NCBI GenBank assembly: GCA_039198225.1
Contig: JBCCTQ010000015.1
Coordinates: forward strand, 34,014-98,013
DNA: 64,000 bases
Direction: 5' to 3'
Source: JASJAR01 sp039198225
GTDB taxonomy: Bacteria; Pseudomonadota; Alphaproteobacteria; Rhodobacterales; Rhodobacteraceae
The position numbers and the translations under genes were made by a program. The notes under the pieces are model-generated. The model did not search any database. It was given only the letters and a program-made list of their open reading frames with translations, and was not told the DNA's origin. Of this stretch, positions 49,401 through 56,528 are shown in pieces. The first letter of the stretch is position 1. The number at the start of each line of letters is the position of its first letter.

Positions 49401-50173
49401 GCGAGATCGCCCAAAGTCACGACCCGGTCGCCATCGACTTTGATCGGGAGGTCGTAAATGTCTTGCTGTTCGTCGAAGGACGACGGGATCTTCACAGCGA
49501 ATGCGCCCGCGGAGCCGTCAATCTCACCGGCTGCGATCAGCTGGTTGTTCGAGGTGACCACGTTGACCAGTTCGGTCGCCGTGACGTTATAGGCTTCGAG
49601 GCGGAGCGGATCGATCACAACCTCGACCATCTCGTCCCTGTGTCCGGCCAGGGCGGCTTCTAGCACAGGCTCAAGCCCTTCGAGCCGGTCCTGGAGGTCC
49701 TTGGCGACGGCCAAAAGCGTCCGCTCGGGGATCGCGCCCGAAAGGTTCACGATGATGATCGGGAATTCGGAGAAGTTAAACTCGGTGATCGTGTATTGCT
49801 CAAACCCATCCGGGAAGCTCGCTTCCGCCTTCGACATCCGGTCGCGCACATCGGCCAGGGTCTTGGTTTTGTCCCAGCCAAACTCGAATTCCATGACGAT
49901 GTTGGCATAGCCTTCAGCGGCGGTGCTGATCATGGAATCGAGCCCGTCGAGGTCCGACAGCTCGGTTTCCATCGGTTTGACCAACAGCGCTTCGGAATCT
50001 TCGGCCGAGATGCCCGGGAACGGGAGCGAGACGACGATGGCCGGAATTTCGATGTCCGGTTCGCCTTCTTTGGGCAGGTTCACATAGGAAAAGATCCCCG
50101 CGAGGAGCGAGAGGATCACAAAGGCAATCACCATCCGCGCCCGCGACGCGGCCCAATCGACGATACCGGTCAT
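46406..50173 (-). CDS. RND-family efflux permease with extra membrane insertion
   Basis: 1255 residues, an inner-membrane proton-driven exporter. RND landmarks: N-terminal helix ARMVIAFVILSLLAGIFSYV, EIPAIVVSLPFPGISAEDSE, TM4 with the proton-relay Asp in GLILAVGMLVDGAIVVVEYA (D402, second position Gly), and the second-half motif TGIVALAGIVVNNNIVLIDT. A stretch at about residues 500-590 between TM6 and TM7 contains two or three additional hydrophobic segments (WWVRLLLVPVALFVLFTGAL, GFGAIIGAVLFLGGAAFASI) not present in AcrB, explaining the length of 1255 instead of about 1040. The single relay Asp suits a divergent subclass. The adaptor gene overlaps its start by four bases; no TolC-like gene is nearby. 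Substrate unknown. Confidence 0.9.
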   Translation of the reverse strand: MTGIVDWAASRARMVIAFVILSLLAGIFSYVNLPKEGEPDIEIPAIVVSLPFPGISAEDSEALLVKPMETELSDLDGLDSMISTAAEGYANIVMEFEFGWDKTKTLADVRDRMSKAEASFPDGFEQYTITEFNFSEFPIIIVNLSGAIPERTLLAVAKDLQDRLEGLEPVLEAALAGHRDEMVEVVIDPLRLEAYNVTATELVNVVTSNNQLIAAGEIDGSAGAFAVKIPSSFDEQQDIYDLPIKVDGDRVVTLGDLADIRLTFEDRPGTARFNGETTVALQVVKRKGFNVIDTAELIKAEVALESETWPPELSAAINVGTSNDMSRQVGSMVNQLESSVMTAVALVMIVVLAALGTRSALLVGFAIPTSFMLCFAFLAVMGVPISNIVMFGLILAVGMLVDGAIVVVEYADKRIQEGSGPMSAYVEAAKRMFWPIVSSTATTLCAFLPMLFWPGVPGEFMGMLPVTLIFVLSASLIVALIYLPVMGGVAGRISRIFERGADALRRSAPWWVRLLLVPVALFVLFTGALQVVNPAYLLGAAGAGSGFGAIIGAVLFLGGAAFASITIGAAKFERRGGRIRAGHRRTAFGHLIKLIAGNPVMPIVSIGAIIFFVISVFGYFGANNNGVEFFVESEPEQAIVYVRARGNMSLAEKDALVEEVEAVILAEPGVDNAFAFAGAGGLNANTGGASSPLDTVGQIQIETIPWEERPAFAASRDDVTLAELDGDLVLERLQAEMDKIPGIETEILNLAQGPASGKPVHLRIKGDDWDALLATTALAREKFEATPGLIDIEDSRPLPGIDWQIDVDVEAAGRYGANVATVGGMVQLVTRGLLLDTMRVDTSDEEIEIRVRLPEDDRVLSTLDSLKVRTDDGLVPLSNFISRTPVPSLGLINRVDQQRYFDVKADVTPGLFKATDGDGAEQAILAIVPDLGEGETPPRGSIPAPNGNAYTLVSATGDLPSSEIASGVETGDLSLAPINPNERIAALTEWIQAESPIPATLDWEWTGDQEEQEESGAFLQSAFSGALGLMFIILLAQFNSFYNAFLVLTAVVLSVTGCLIGMLVMGQPFSIIMTGTGIVALAGIVVNNNIVLIDTYQEYSQYMPRLEAIVRTAEARIRPVLLTTITTMAGLAPMMFGLSLDFIGGGYTVDSPTALWWKQLATAVVFGLGTATFLTLIFTPSMLALRVWIETGAYRSLASLAALSRGSGSRTARDIALRRSARKVKEPEIVWDTGPAVPGEIAPSAAPDLPLRAAE

Positions 50174-51435
50174 TGCCGGGACTCCCTGTAGGTCACATCA
50201 ACGGGGACACCGTTGGTGACGAATTCTTGGCCGACCACGATCACATCGACCTGGTCGGTGAGCCCCGAGACCCAAATCCCGTCCCGCGTGTCGCGGAGGA
50301 CGGAGACCGGCGCCCATTGGGCGGCCTCTTCTTTGACAATGCGCACGCCGAGAAGGCCCTCATCATTGAGCGTCAGGGCTGACTGGGGAATGAAATGGGC
50401 CGCCGTGCCGTCGCCACCGATAAGGATCTCGGCGGTCTGGCCGTCGCGGATCGAAAGATCGGCGTTAGGCACGGTCACTTCCACGCGGAAGGTCCGCGTG
50501 TTGGGATCTGCGGAGCGGGAAAGGAAGGTGACCTCGCCGACCACTTCGCGACCCGATGCGAGCCGAGCGCCCGCCACGGCGCCGTCATTTATCCGGTCGA
50601 CTTCCGTTTCGGCCACGAAGCCCACAAGCTTGATGGGGTCGAGTTGGATCACGGTTGCGCAGAGCCCGCCTGGCTGAAGAAGAGCGCCGAGCTCGGCGCT
50701 GTCGGTTTCCATCAGGCCCGCGAAGGGGGCGTGAATATCGAGGCGTTCGAGTTCTTTCTCGGCCGCGGCGACGGAGGCTTCAGCGGAACGGACTGTGGCT
50801 TTGGACGATTCAAGGCCCGAATTGGCCGATTGCACCCCGGCGCGGGCCGCCTCGACGGAGGCTTTCGTGGCCGCCACGCGGGTTTCTGAAGCAAAACCGC
50901 CTTGGGAGAGTTCCAAGGCCGCCCGGTCGTTGATTTCGGCTTCGGCCAATCTCGCACCGGCTTCGGCGACCCGCGCCTCCGCGGCCGGCAAGCTCGCCTC
51001 TGCCTCGGCAAGGCGAGCCTTGGCTTCTTCAAGCGCCACCTGGCGGGTACCGGGCTCAATTCGGCAGAGAAGTGCGCCCTCGTCGACAAAGGCTCCCTTG
51101 CGGATTGGGTCGGACAGGACCTTGCCAGTGGTTTCGGACCGAACATCGACCTGACGGGCCGCTTCGGTGCGGCCGCGGACGATGACTGCACGGTCAATTT
51201 CTTCCTCGTCAGCCCGAAGTGCCACAACAGCGACACGGCGAAGCCCATCGTCGCCCTCTGGCATGGCGGCATCTTCATCGGCGGCCATTTCTTCTGCGGC
51301 CATTTGTTCTGCGGCTGGTGCAGCCTCGGCATCGCCGCCGCCGCCAGCAAAGTTGAGCAACCGATCGCGCTCAAATACTAAAACATAAAGGACGGCGATC
51401 ACAGCAACCGCGGTGATGATCGAAAAAAATCGCAT
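50170..51435 (-). CDS. RND efflux periplasmic adaptor subunit
   Basis: 421 residues from the ATG at 51435 (GAGAG six bases upstream; an ATG at 51480 would add 15 residues). An N-terminal membrane anchor (FFSIITAVAVIAVLYVLVFE) is followed by an acidic linker, a lipoyl half-motif (VRSETTGKVLSDPIRKGAFV), a long coiled-coil hairpin of Ala/Glu repeats (LAEAEASLPAAEARVAEAGA) and the second lipoyl half (LDIHAPFAGLMETDSAELGA), then beta-barrel strands. It links the permease to an outer-membrane channel. It precedes the permease gene with a four-base overlap. Confidence 0.9.
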   Translation of the reverse strand: MRFFSIITAVAVIAVLYVLVFERDRLLNFAGGGGDAEAAPAAEQMAAEEMAADEDAAMPEGDDGLRRVAVVALRADEEEIDRAVIVRGRTEAARQVDVRSETTGKVLSDPIRKGAFVDEGALLCRIEPGTRQVALEEAKARLAEAEASLPAAEARVAEAGARLAEAEINDRAALELSQGGFASETRVAATKASVEAARAGVQSANSGLESSKATVRSAEASVAAAEKELERLDIHAPFAGLMETDSAELGALLQPGGLCATVIQLDPIKLVGFVAETEVDRINDGAVAGARLASGREVVGEVTFLSRSADPNTRTFRVEVTVPNADLSIRDGQTAEILIGGDGTAAHFIPQSALTLNDEGLLGVRIVKEEAAQWAPVSVLRDTRDGIWVSGLTDQVDVIVVGQEFVTNGVPVDVTYRESRQ

Positions 51436-51485
51436 TTGTCGCTCTCGATTTACCGGCCGAACAATTTTGTGCCCGGTCATGGCCT

Positions 51486-51522
51486 GTTGGTTGCGTACTA
51501 TACGCTAAACCAACCAGTTTAG
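51486..51522. promoter_or_regulatory. Interleaved palindromes in the RND operon promoter
   Basis: GTTGGTT-GCGTA-CTA-TACGC-(TA)AACCAAC at 51486-51514 is a near-perfect dyad; overlapping it is CTAAAC-CAACCA-GTTTAG (51505-51522). On the minus strand GTATAGTA contains a -10-like TATAGT. A TetR-type operator overlapping the promoter of the efflux genes would fit. No TetR gene is in the window. Confidence 0.5.
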
Positions 51523-51631
51523 ATTAGTCAGATTGACATCGGTTCGCAAGATTCAACCCATTTGGCCGGGCCTGCCTTGGCATTGGGCAAAATTCCGCGA
51601 TATGAGAGGGCGTTTTCAGCGGAGCACAGGC

Positions 51632-52270
51632 GTGTCGGACAATCCGGACAGCTTTATCGACGAAGTGACCGAAGAGGTGCGGAAAGACCGGCTTTTCAAG
51701 CTCTTTGTGCGCTATGGATGGATTGCTGGCCTGGTGATCGTCGCCATCGTCGGCGGGGCGGCTGTGAACGAATATCTCAAGGCCCAGGCCCGGACGGAAG
51801 CGCAGGCTTTCGGGGATGCGGTTCTGACGGCTCTTGAGGCCGAAAGCCCCGAAGCCCGGTCCGAAGCCCTGGCAGCGATCGAAGGTGCGGGCACGCCGGA
51901 AGCCCAAGCGGTCCAGGCCATGCTCGCCGCGGAAGGCGGCTCGGCCGATGCGCTCTGGGCAGTAGCCGAGAACGGCGATCTTCCGGAGATCTGGCGCGAT
52001 ATGGCGGTCTTGAAAGCCGCCCTCGCATCATCGGGCGAGATGGAACCCTCGGAGCTTATTGCGCGGCTCGAACCATTGGCCGTCCCCGGCGCGCCGTACC
52101 GGCTTTTGGCCCTCGAACAAATCGCCCTGGCCGAACTTAACCGCGGTGCGCCCGAGGCCACGCTCGACATTCTCGGTGACATTCTCGCCGATGCTGACAC
52201 CGGCCAGGGCTTGCGCCAGCGCGCCGAGCAGTTGATTGTGGCCCTCGGCGGCGATCCCGGCGCGGTCTGA
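51632..52270 (+). CDS. TPR-like membrane-anchored protein (YfgM-type)
   Basis: 212 residues from the GTG at 51632, which has GGAG seven bases upstream; the longer frame to 51533 has no ribosome site. The cytosolic N-terminus SDNPDSFIDEVTEEVRKDRL precedes a single helix (YGWIAGLVIVAIVGGAAVNE) and a periplasmic Ala/Glu-rich helical repeat region (ARTEAQAFGDAVLTALEAES, APYRLLALEQIALAELNRGA), as in YfgM/DUF2133-like ancillary SecYEG proteins. It lies immediately before bamB, as in other proteobacteria, supporting a role in outer-membrane protein delivery. Confidence 0.85.
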   Translation: MSDNPDSFIDEVTEEVRKDRLFKLFVRYGWIAGLVIVAIVGGAAVNEYLKAQARTEAQAFGDAVLTALEAESPEARSEALAAIEGAGTPEAQAVQAMLAAEGGSADALWAVAENGDLPEIWRDMAVLKAALASSGEMEPSELIARLEPLAVPGAPYRLLALEQIALAELNRGAPEATLDILGDILADADTGQGLRQRAEQLIVALGGDPGAV

Positions 52271-52280
52271 AACCTAAGGG

Positions 52281-53633
52281 ATGAACGCCATTGGGGGACG
52301 GGGGACAATATCGGTGAAGGGCGTTTGGGCTGCGCGTTGTATGGGCGTTTTGGGACTTTTGGTGCTCGGCGCTTGCGGCGAGCAAGAATTGATCCTCGAA
52401 GGGCAGCGGGAGGAGTTGCGCGCGATCCTCGGCGAAGAGGTGGCGCCGGAGCCATTGAATGCCGGCCCGGTTACCCTCCCAGCACCGGCCGTTGCGCGCG
52501 CCTGGACCCACCAGGCTGGCGCGCCCGACCACAATCCTGGCCATGTGACCCTGGCTGCCAATCCGCGCCAAATCTGGTCGACCAGTATCGGTGCGGGCGA
52601 TAAGCGCCGGTTTCGGATCGCGGCGCAGCCGGTCTCGGACGGCACACGGATTTATGCAATGGACAGCCGTTCGGTGGTAACGGCGGTGTCGACGGCGGGC
52701 GATGTCCTTTGGCAGACCAACCTGACGCCTCCCACCGAACGAGCCGAAAGTGCAGCCGGAGGCGGCCTCGCCGTGGCAGGCGGCCGGGTTTATGCCACTA
52801 CCGGGTTCGGCACACTTGTGGCTTTGGATGCCACTTCGGGCGCCGAAATCTGGAGCCATAATTTTCAATCCATTGCCTCAGGCGCCCCCACGGCCGCGGG
52901 CGGCCTTGTTTATGCGGTGACACGAAACGGGATCGGCTGGGCGCTGGACACTTCGAATGGCCGCGTCCGCTGGACTGTGCCGGGGCTATCGAGCGCGGCG
53001 GGGATTTTGGGGGGCCCGTCGCCAGCGGTGACCGCAGATGGGCTCGCCGTTTTTGCCTTCCCAAGCGGAGAAGTAGCCGCGGTCGATGCCGCGACCGGCG
53101 CCGGCCGCTGGCGGGGCATCATTGCCGGGCAAAGGCTTGAGCCCGTCGCATCGGGCATTGCCGATGTGACAGGAGATCCGGTTATTGCTGGAAACATTGT
53201 CCTAGCCGGAACCCATGGCGGGCGGTCGGCAGCCTTTGACCGCCTGACCGGACAGGAACTTTGGCTGAGCGAGGAAGGGGCGATGGCCGCCCCGGCTGTT
53301 GCAGGCGGTGCGGCATTCCAAGTGACCGACCGCAACGCGTTGATCCGGGTGGATCTGGCGACGGGCGCGACGGTCTGGTCGACGCCGCTGCCGCTCTTTA
53401 GGACCACGCGACCCCGGCGGTTCGACGCACTTTTTGCCCATTTTGGGCCGATCCTGGCTGGTGGTCGGTTGGTTGTGGCCTCCGATGACGGCGCGCTCCG
53501 GTTTTTCAATCCTTCGACCGGCGCATTGATGGGCGAAGTCCCCTTGCCGGGGGGGGCGGCCAGCGATCCGATCGTGGTGGCGGGGACCCTTTACGTGGTG
53601 ACCGAGGCCGGACGGCTGGTGGCGTTTCGCTAG
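52281..53633 (+). CDS. bamB: Outer-membrane assembly lipoprotein BamB
   Basis: 450 residues; N-terminal lipoprotein signal with lipobox GVLGLLVLGAC (Cys at about residue 32). A beta-propeller of PQQ-like repeats follows: RIYAMDSRSVVTAVSTAGDV, LVALDATSGAEIWSHNFQ, IGWALDTSNGRVRWTVPG, VAAVDAATGAGRWRG, SAAFDRLTGQELWLSEEG and IRVDLATGATVWSTPLPL. BamB is the scaffold lipoprotein of the BAM complex. It sits 10 bases after the YfgM-like gene. The GTPase gene der that usually follows is absent here. Confidence 0.9.
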   Translation: MNAIGGRGTISVKGVWAARCMGVLGLLVLGACGEQELILEGQREELRAILGEEVAPEPLNAGPVTLPAPAVARAWTHQAGAPDHNPGHVTLAANPRQIWSTSIGAGDKRRFRIAAQPVSDGTRIYAMDSRSVVTAVSTAGDVLWQTNLTPPTERAESAAGGGLAVAGGRVYATTGFGTLVALDATSGAEIWSHNFQSIASGAPTAAGGLVYAVTRNGIGWALDTSNGRVRWTVPGLSSAAGILGGPSPAVTADGLAVFAFPSGEVAAVDAATGAGRWRGIIAGQRLEPVASGIADVTGDPVIAGNIVLAGTHGGRSAAFDRLTGQELWLSEEGAMAAPAVAGGAAFQVTDRNALIRVDLATGATVWSTPLPLFRTTRPRRFDALFAHFGPILAGGRLVVASDDGALRFFNPSTGALMGEVPLPGGAASDPIVVAGTLYVVTEAGRLVAFR

Positions 53634-53677
53634 GGGACTTTTCTAAATGTAGAGCCGGTAGGGTCCGGGGAATTTGC

Positions 53678-54523
53678 CTACGCTCGCCCGTCGCGCCTGG
53701 CCATAAAAGCCAGACGTTCAAAAAGCGACACATCGGCCTCAGACTTCAAAAGCGCGCCGTAAAGCACCGGAAGCGCATCCTTTCCGTCTCGCCGGAGATC
53801 CTCAGGCGTGAGATCTTCGGCGACGAGAAGTTTGAGCCAATCGAGCACTTCAGACGTCGAAGGCGGCTTTTTGAGACCAGGGGTCTCACGGATCTCGTAG
53901 AATTGGGTCAGGGCAGTGGCGACCAGCCGCTCCTTTATTCCTGGAAGATGCAAATCGACGATCGCCCGGAGTGTGTCGGCATCGGGGAATCGGATGTAGT
54001 GGAAAAAGCAGCGCCGAAGGAAGGCGTCGGGCAGGTCTTTTTCATTGTTCGAGGTGATGATGACAATCGGGCGTTCCCGAGCAGCGACCGTCTCGCCGGT
54101 CTCGTAGACATGAAACTCCATCCGGTCGAGCTCCTGGAGGAGATCGTTGGGGAATTCGATGTCTGCCTTGTCGATCTCGTCGATCAACAAGACCACCCGC
54201 TCGGGTGCGACGAATGCCTCCCAGAGCTTACCCGGGCGGATGTAGTTTTTGACATCCGCGACTTTCGCTTCGCCGAGTTGGCTGTCGCGCAGCCGGCTGA
54301 CGGCGTCGTATTCGTAAAGCCCCTGGGCAGCACGGGTAGTGGATTTGACATGCCATTCGATGAGATCGAGCCCAAGACTTGTCGCGACTTGGCGGGCGAG
54401 CTCCGTTTTTCCGGTGCCCGGCTCCCCCTTAACGAGCAACGGTCGCTCAACTGTGATGGCCGCGTTGACGGCCAGAGCCAACTCGTCGCTCGCGACATAG
54501 CGTTCGGTGCCGCTGAATTTCAT
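53678..54523 (-). CDS. MoxR-family AAA+ ATPase
   Basis: 281 residues. It begins with the MoxR-like ERYVASDELALAVNAAITVE, then Walker A LLVKGEPGTGKTELARQVAT, the sensor region HVKSTTRAAQGLYEYDAVSR, Walker B RVVLLIDEIDKADIEFPNDL and NEKDLPDAFLRRCFFHYIRF. Such ATPases act with VWA-domain partners in metal-cofactor insertion or stress responses. The VWA protein at 32709-33896 is the natural partner candidate but lies 20 kb away. Its stop faces the bamB stop about 45 bases away (convergent). Confidence 0.9.
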   Translation of the reverse strand: MKFSGTERYVASDELALAVNAAITVERPLLVKGEPGTGKTELARQVATSLGLDLIEWHVKSTTRAAQGLYEYDAVSRLRDSQLGEAKVADVKNYIRPGKLWEAFVAPERVVLLIDEIDKADIEFPNDLLQELDRMEFHVYETGETVAARERPIVIITSNNEKDLPDAFLRRCFFHYIRFPDADTLRAIVDLHLPGIKERLVATALTQFYEIRETPGLKKPPSTSEVLDWLKLLVAEDLTPEDLRRDGKDALPVLYGALLKSEADVSLFERLAFMARRDGRA

Positions 54524-54709
54524 GGATTATCAAAGCCCTGCCTGACGGGGTGTGCGCCGAGCTTAGGCGCGCCCTTGGACCCGAGCAAGCCCCGTTTCTG
54601 GCGTGACAAAACCACATTTGGCGTGTATGCCCCGCCGAAAGACAGTAGTCTGTCGGCCCCGGAGCGCTACTTAACTTGCGAAGGGGCAACGATAATAAAG
54701 GGGACCGGT

Positions 54710-55132
54710 ATGAAGGCCGAATTCTTCCTGCCCGACGATTACCGTCCGGCCGAAGACGAACCGTTCATGAACGACCGCCAGCTCGAGTACTTTCGACGTA
54801 AGCTGTTGAACTGGAAGGCGGAACTTCTCGGAGAAAGCAAATCTACGATCGAGGGCCTGCAGGAAGCGGCACGCAACATTCCCGATATCGCGGACCGGGC
54901 CTCTGAAGAAACCGACCGGGCGCTTGAGCTTCGCACCCGTGATCGGCAGCGGAAGCTGGTGGCCAAAATCGATTCCGCCCTGCGCCGGATCGAGAATGGC
55001 GAATACGGCTACTGCGAGGACACCGGAGAGCCGATCAGCCTCAAGCGTTTGGACGCACGGCCGATTGCGACACTCTCGCTCGAAGCCCAGGAGCGCCATG
55101 AGCGTCGGGAACGGGTCCACCGCGACGATTGA
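54710..55132 (+). CDS. dksA: RNA polymerase-binding transcription factor DksA
   Basis: 140 residues from the ATG at 54710 (GGGG seven bases upstream); the much longer frame from 53903 is a shadow of the MoxR gene. The N-terminal coiled coil (DRQLEYFRRKLLNWKAELLG, EETDRALELRTRDRQRKLVA) carries the DxxA-type tip (DIADRASEET). The globular part has NGEYGYCEDTGEPISLKRLD followed by ARPIATLSLEAQERHERRER. The four zinc cysteines of E. coli DksA are reduced to one, as in other alphaproteobacteria. It modulates rRNA and stress promoters with ppGpp. Confidence 0.93.
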   Translation: MKAEFFLPDDYRPAEDEPFMNDRQLEYFRRKLLNWKAELLGESKSTIEGLQEAARNIPDIADRASEETDRALELRTRDRQRKLVAKIDSALRRIENGEYGYCEDTGEPISLKRLDARPIATLSLEAQERHERRERVHRDD

Positions 55133-55223
55133 GGGATGGCGCGCCGGGACATGTGAGGGCTGGGATGCCTGACGTTTCCTTGGAACGCCAAAATGCCATA
55201 AGCCCAGGCCCGATGCGGCTGTG

Positions 55224-56318
55224 ATGGGCGGTAAACACATCGACATCGCCGGTGCTGGCGTGGCAGGGCTTGCCACAGCCGTGGCCCTGGCGCAGGACGG
55301 CGCAAATGTCGTTGTCCATGAACGCGCGCCCGAAATCACCGAAGTCGGGGCCGGTCTCCAAATATCTGCCAACGGGATAAGAGCGCTCCGGGCGATCGGC
55401 CTCGACGGGGCTTTGATGGGCGTCGCCCTCCGCTCTCGTGGAGTGCGCCTGATCGACGGTCTCAATGACCGGCTGGTCCTTGAGCTAGTGCCAAAATCGC
55501 CGAGCTATTTCGTCCATCGGGCCCGTTTGATCGAGGTTCTGGCCGATGGGGCGATCGGATCGGGCGTGGAGATCCGGACCGGCACGAGCCTCAGCCCCGG
55601 GACGAGCGAGGCGGATTTCGTAATCGGAGCCGACGGGATCCGGTCGAACTTCCGGGCCGCAATCGACGGCGAGAGCGAGGCGCGGTTCACCGGACAAGTG
55701 GCCTGGCGCGCCGTCATTGAGGACGGCACCGCATCGGCTAAGGCTGAGGTCTATATGGGCCCCGGCCGGCACTTGGTGACCTACCCTTTGGCGGGCGGGC
55801 TCCGAAACATCGTGGCCTTTGAAGAACGGGCCGACTGGGCCGAGGAAAGCTGGTATCTCGAAGACCGGCCCATGGCGGTTCGGGCGGCTTTCGCGCGGTT
55901 TCCAGAACGGGTACAGACCTGGCTTGGGGAAGTGACAAAGCTCTATCTCTGGGGGCTTTTTCGCCATCCGGTGGCCGAAACTTGGGAAGATGGGCGCCAA
56001 GTCTTGGTGGGCGATGCGGCCCACCCCACCCTGCCCTACCTTGCACAGGGAGCCAATCTCGCCCTGGAAGATGCCGTGGTCTTGGCCCGCGCCTTAGCAG
56101 GTCCGGGCCTTTCCGCCTATGGGCCTGCTCGCCGCGGCCGCGCCAAAGCGGTGGTCGATGCGGCCACGTCGAATGCATGGCGCTTTCACATCGCGTCTCC
56201 GATCCTTCGACAGACCGCGTTTGCCGCTCTCAAAGTCCGGGAAGCGTTACGTCCCGGCGCGGGCGCCCGGAGCTTTGACTGGGTCTGGGGCTACGACCCG
56301 ACAAGCGCGAAATTATAA
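55224..56318 (+). CDS. FAD-dependent monooxygenase (salicylate hydroxylase-like)
   Basis: 364 residues. FAD motifs of the PHBH/salicylate hydroxylase class: IDIAGAGVAGLATAVALAQD with VVVHERAP at the N-terminus, the middle FVIGADGIRSNFRAA (DG motif) and the C-terminal LVGDAAHPTLPYLAQGANLA (GD motif). An NAD(P)H-dependent aromatic hydroxylase acting in the cytoplasm is the likely class. The substrate cannot be read; members include kynurenine 3-monooxygenases and ubiquinone hydroxylases. A GTG immediately before the ATG is another possible start. An intergenic element follows downstream. Confidence 0.85.
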   Translation: MGGKHIDIAGAGVAGLATAVALAQDGANVVVHERAPEITEVGAGLQISANGIRALRAIGLDGALMGVALRSRGVRLIDGLNDRLVLELVPKSPSYFVHRARLIEVLADGAIGSGVEIRTGTSLSPGTSEADFVIGADGIRSNFRAAIDGESEARFTGQVAWRAVIEDGTASAKAEVYMGPGRHLVTYPLAGGLRNIVAFEERADWAEESWYLEDRPMAVRAAFARFPERVQTWLGEVTKLYLWGLFRHPVAETWEDGRQVLVGDAAHPTLPYLAQGANLALEDAVVLARALAGPGLSAYGPARRGRAKAVVDAATSNAWRFHIASPILRQTAFAALKVREALRPGAGARSFDWVWGYDPTSAKL

Positions 56319-56393
56319 GGCGAACCTTCGTTTCAAGGTACAAATGCGATTTGCGCGCTGTCCCGGCGGACGCGAAGTGTCTCAAGGTTGGGT

Positions 56394-56427
56394 CGCCTCC
56401 GGCGGGAGTATTTTTACCAGGATGAAA
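56394..56427 (+). repeat. Rhodobacterales intergenic element, copy 3
   Basis: CGCCTCCGGCGGGAGTATTT then TTACCAGGATGAAAAGC, 75 bases after the monooxygenase stop. The core is the same as in copy 2, with a CTCC-GGCG-GGAG stem and TATTTTT; probable terminator between convergent genes. Confidence 0.75.
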
Positions 56428-56528
56428 AGCCGCTCATCACTGTGAAAACAGGTGTGGTCTTCCATTTAAGGGAATGGATCCCGCCGCCAGGAGAGTTTTG
56501 AAAGGTTTTATTGAAGACGGGAACGTGC

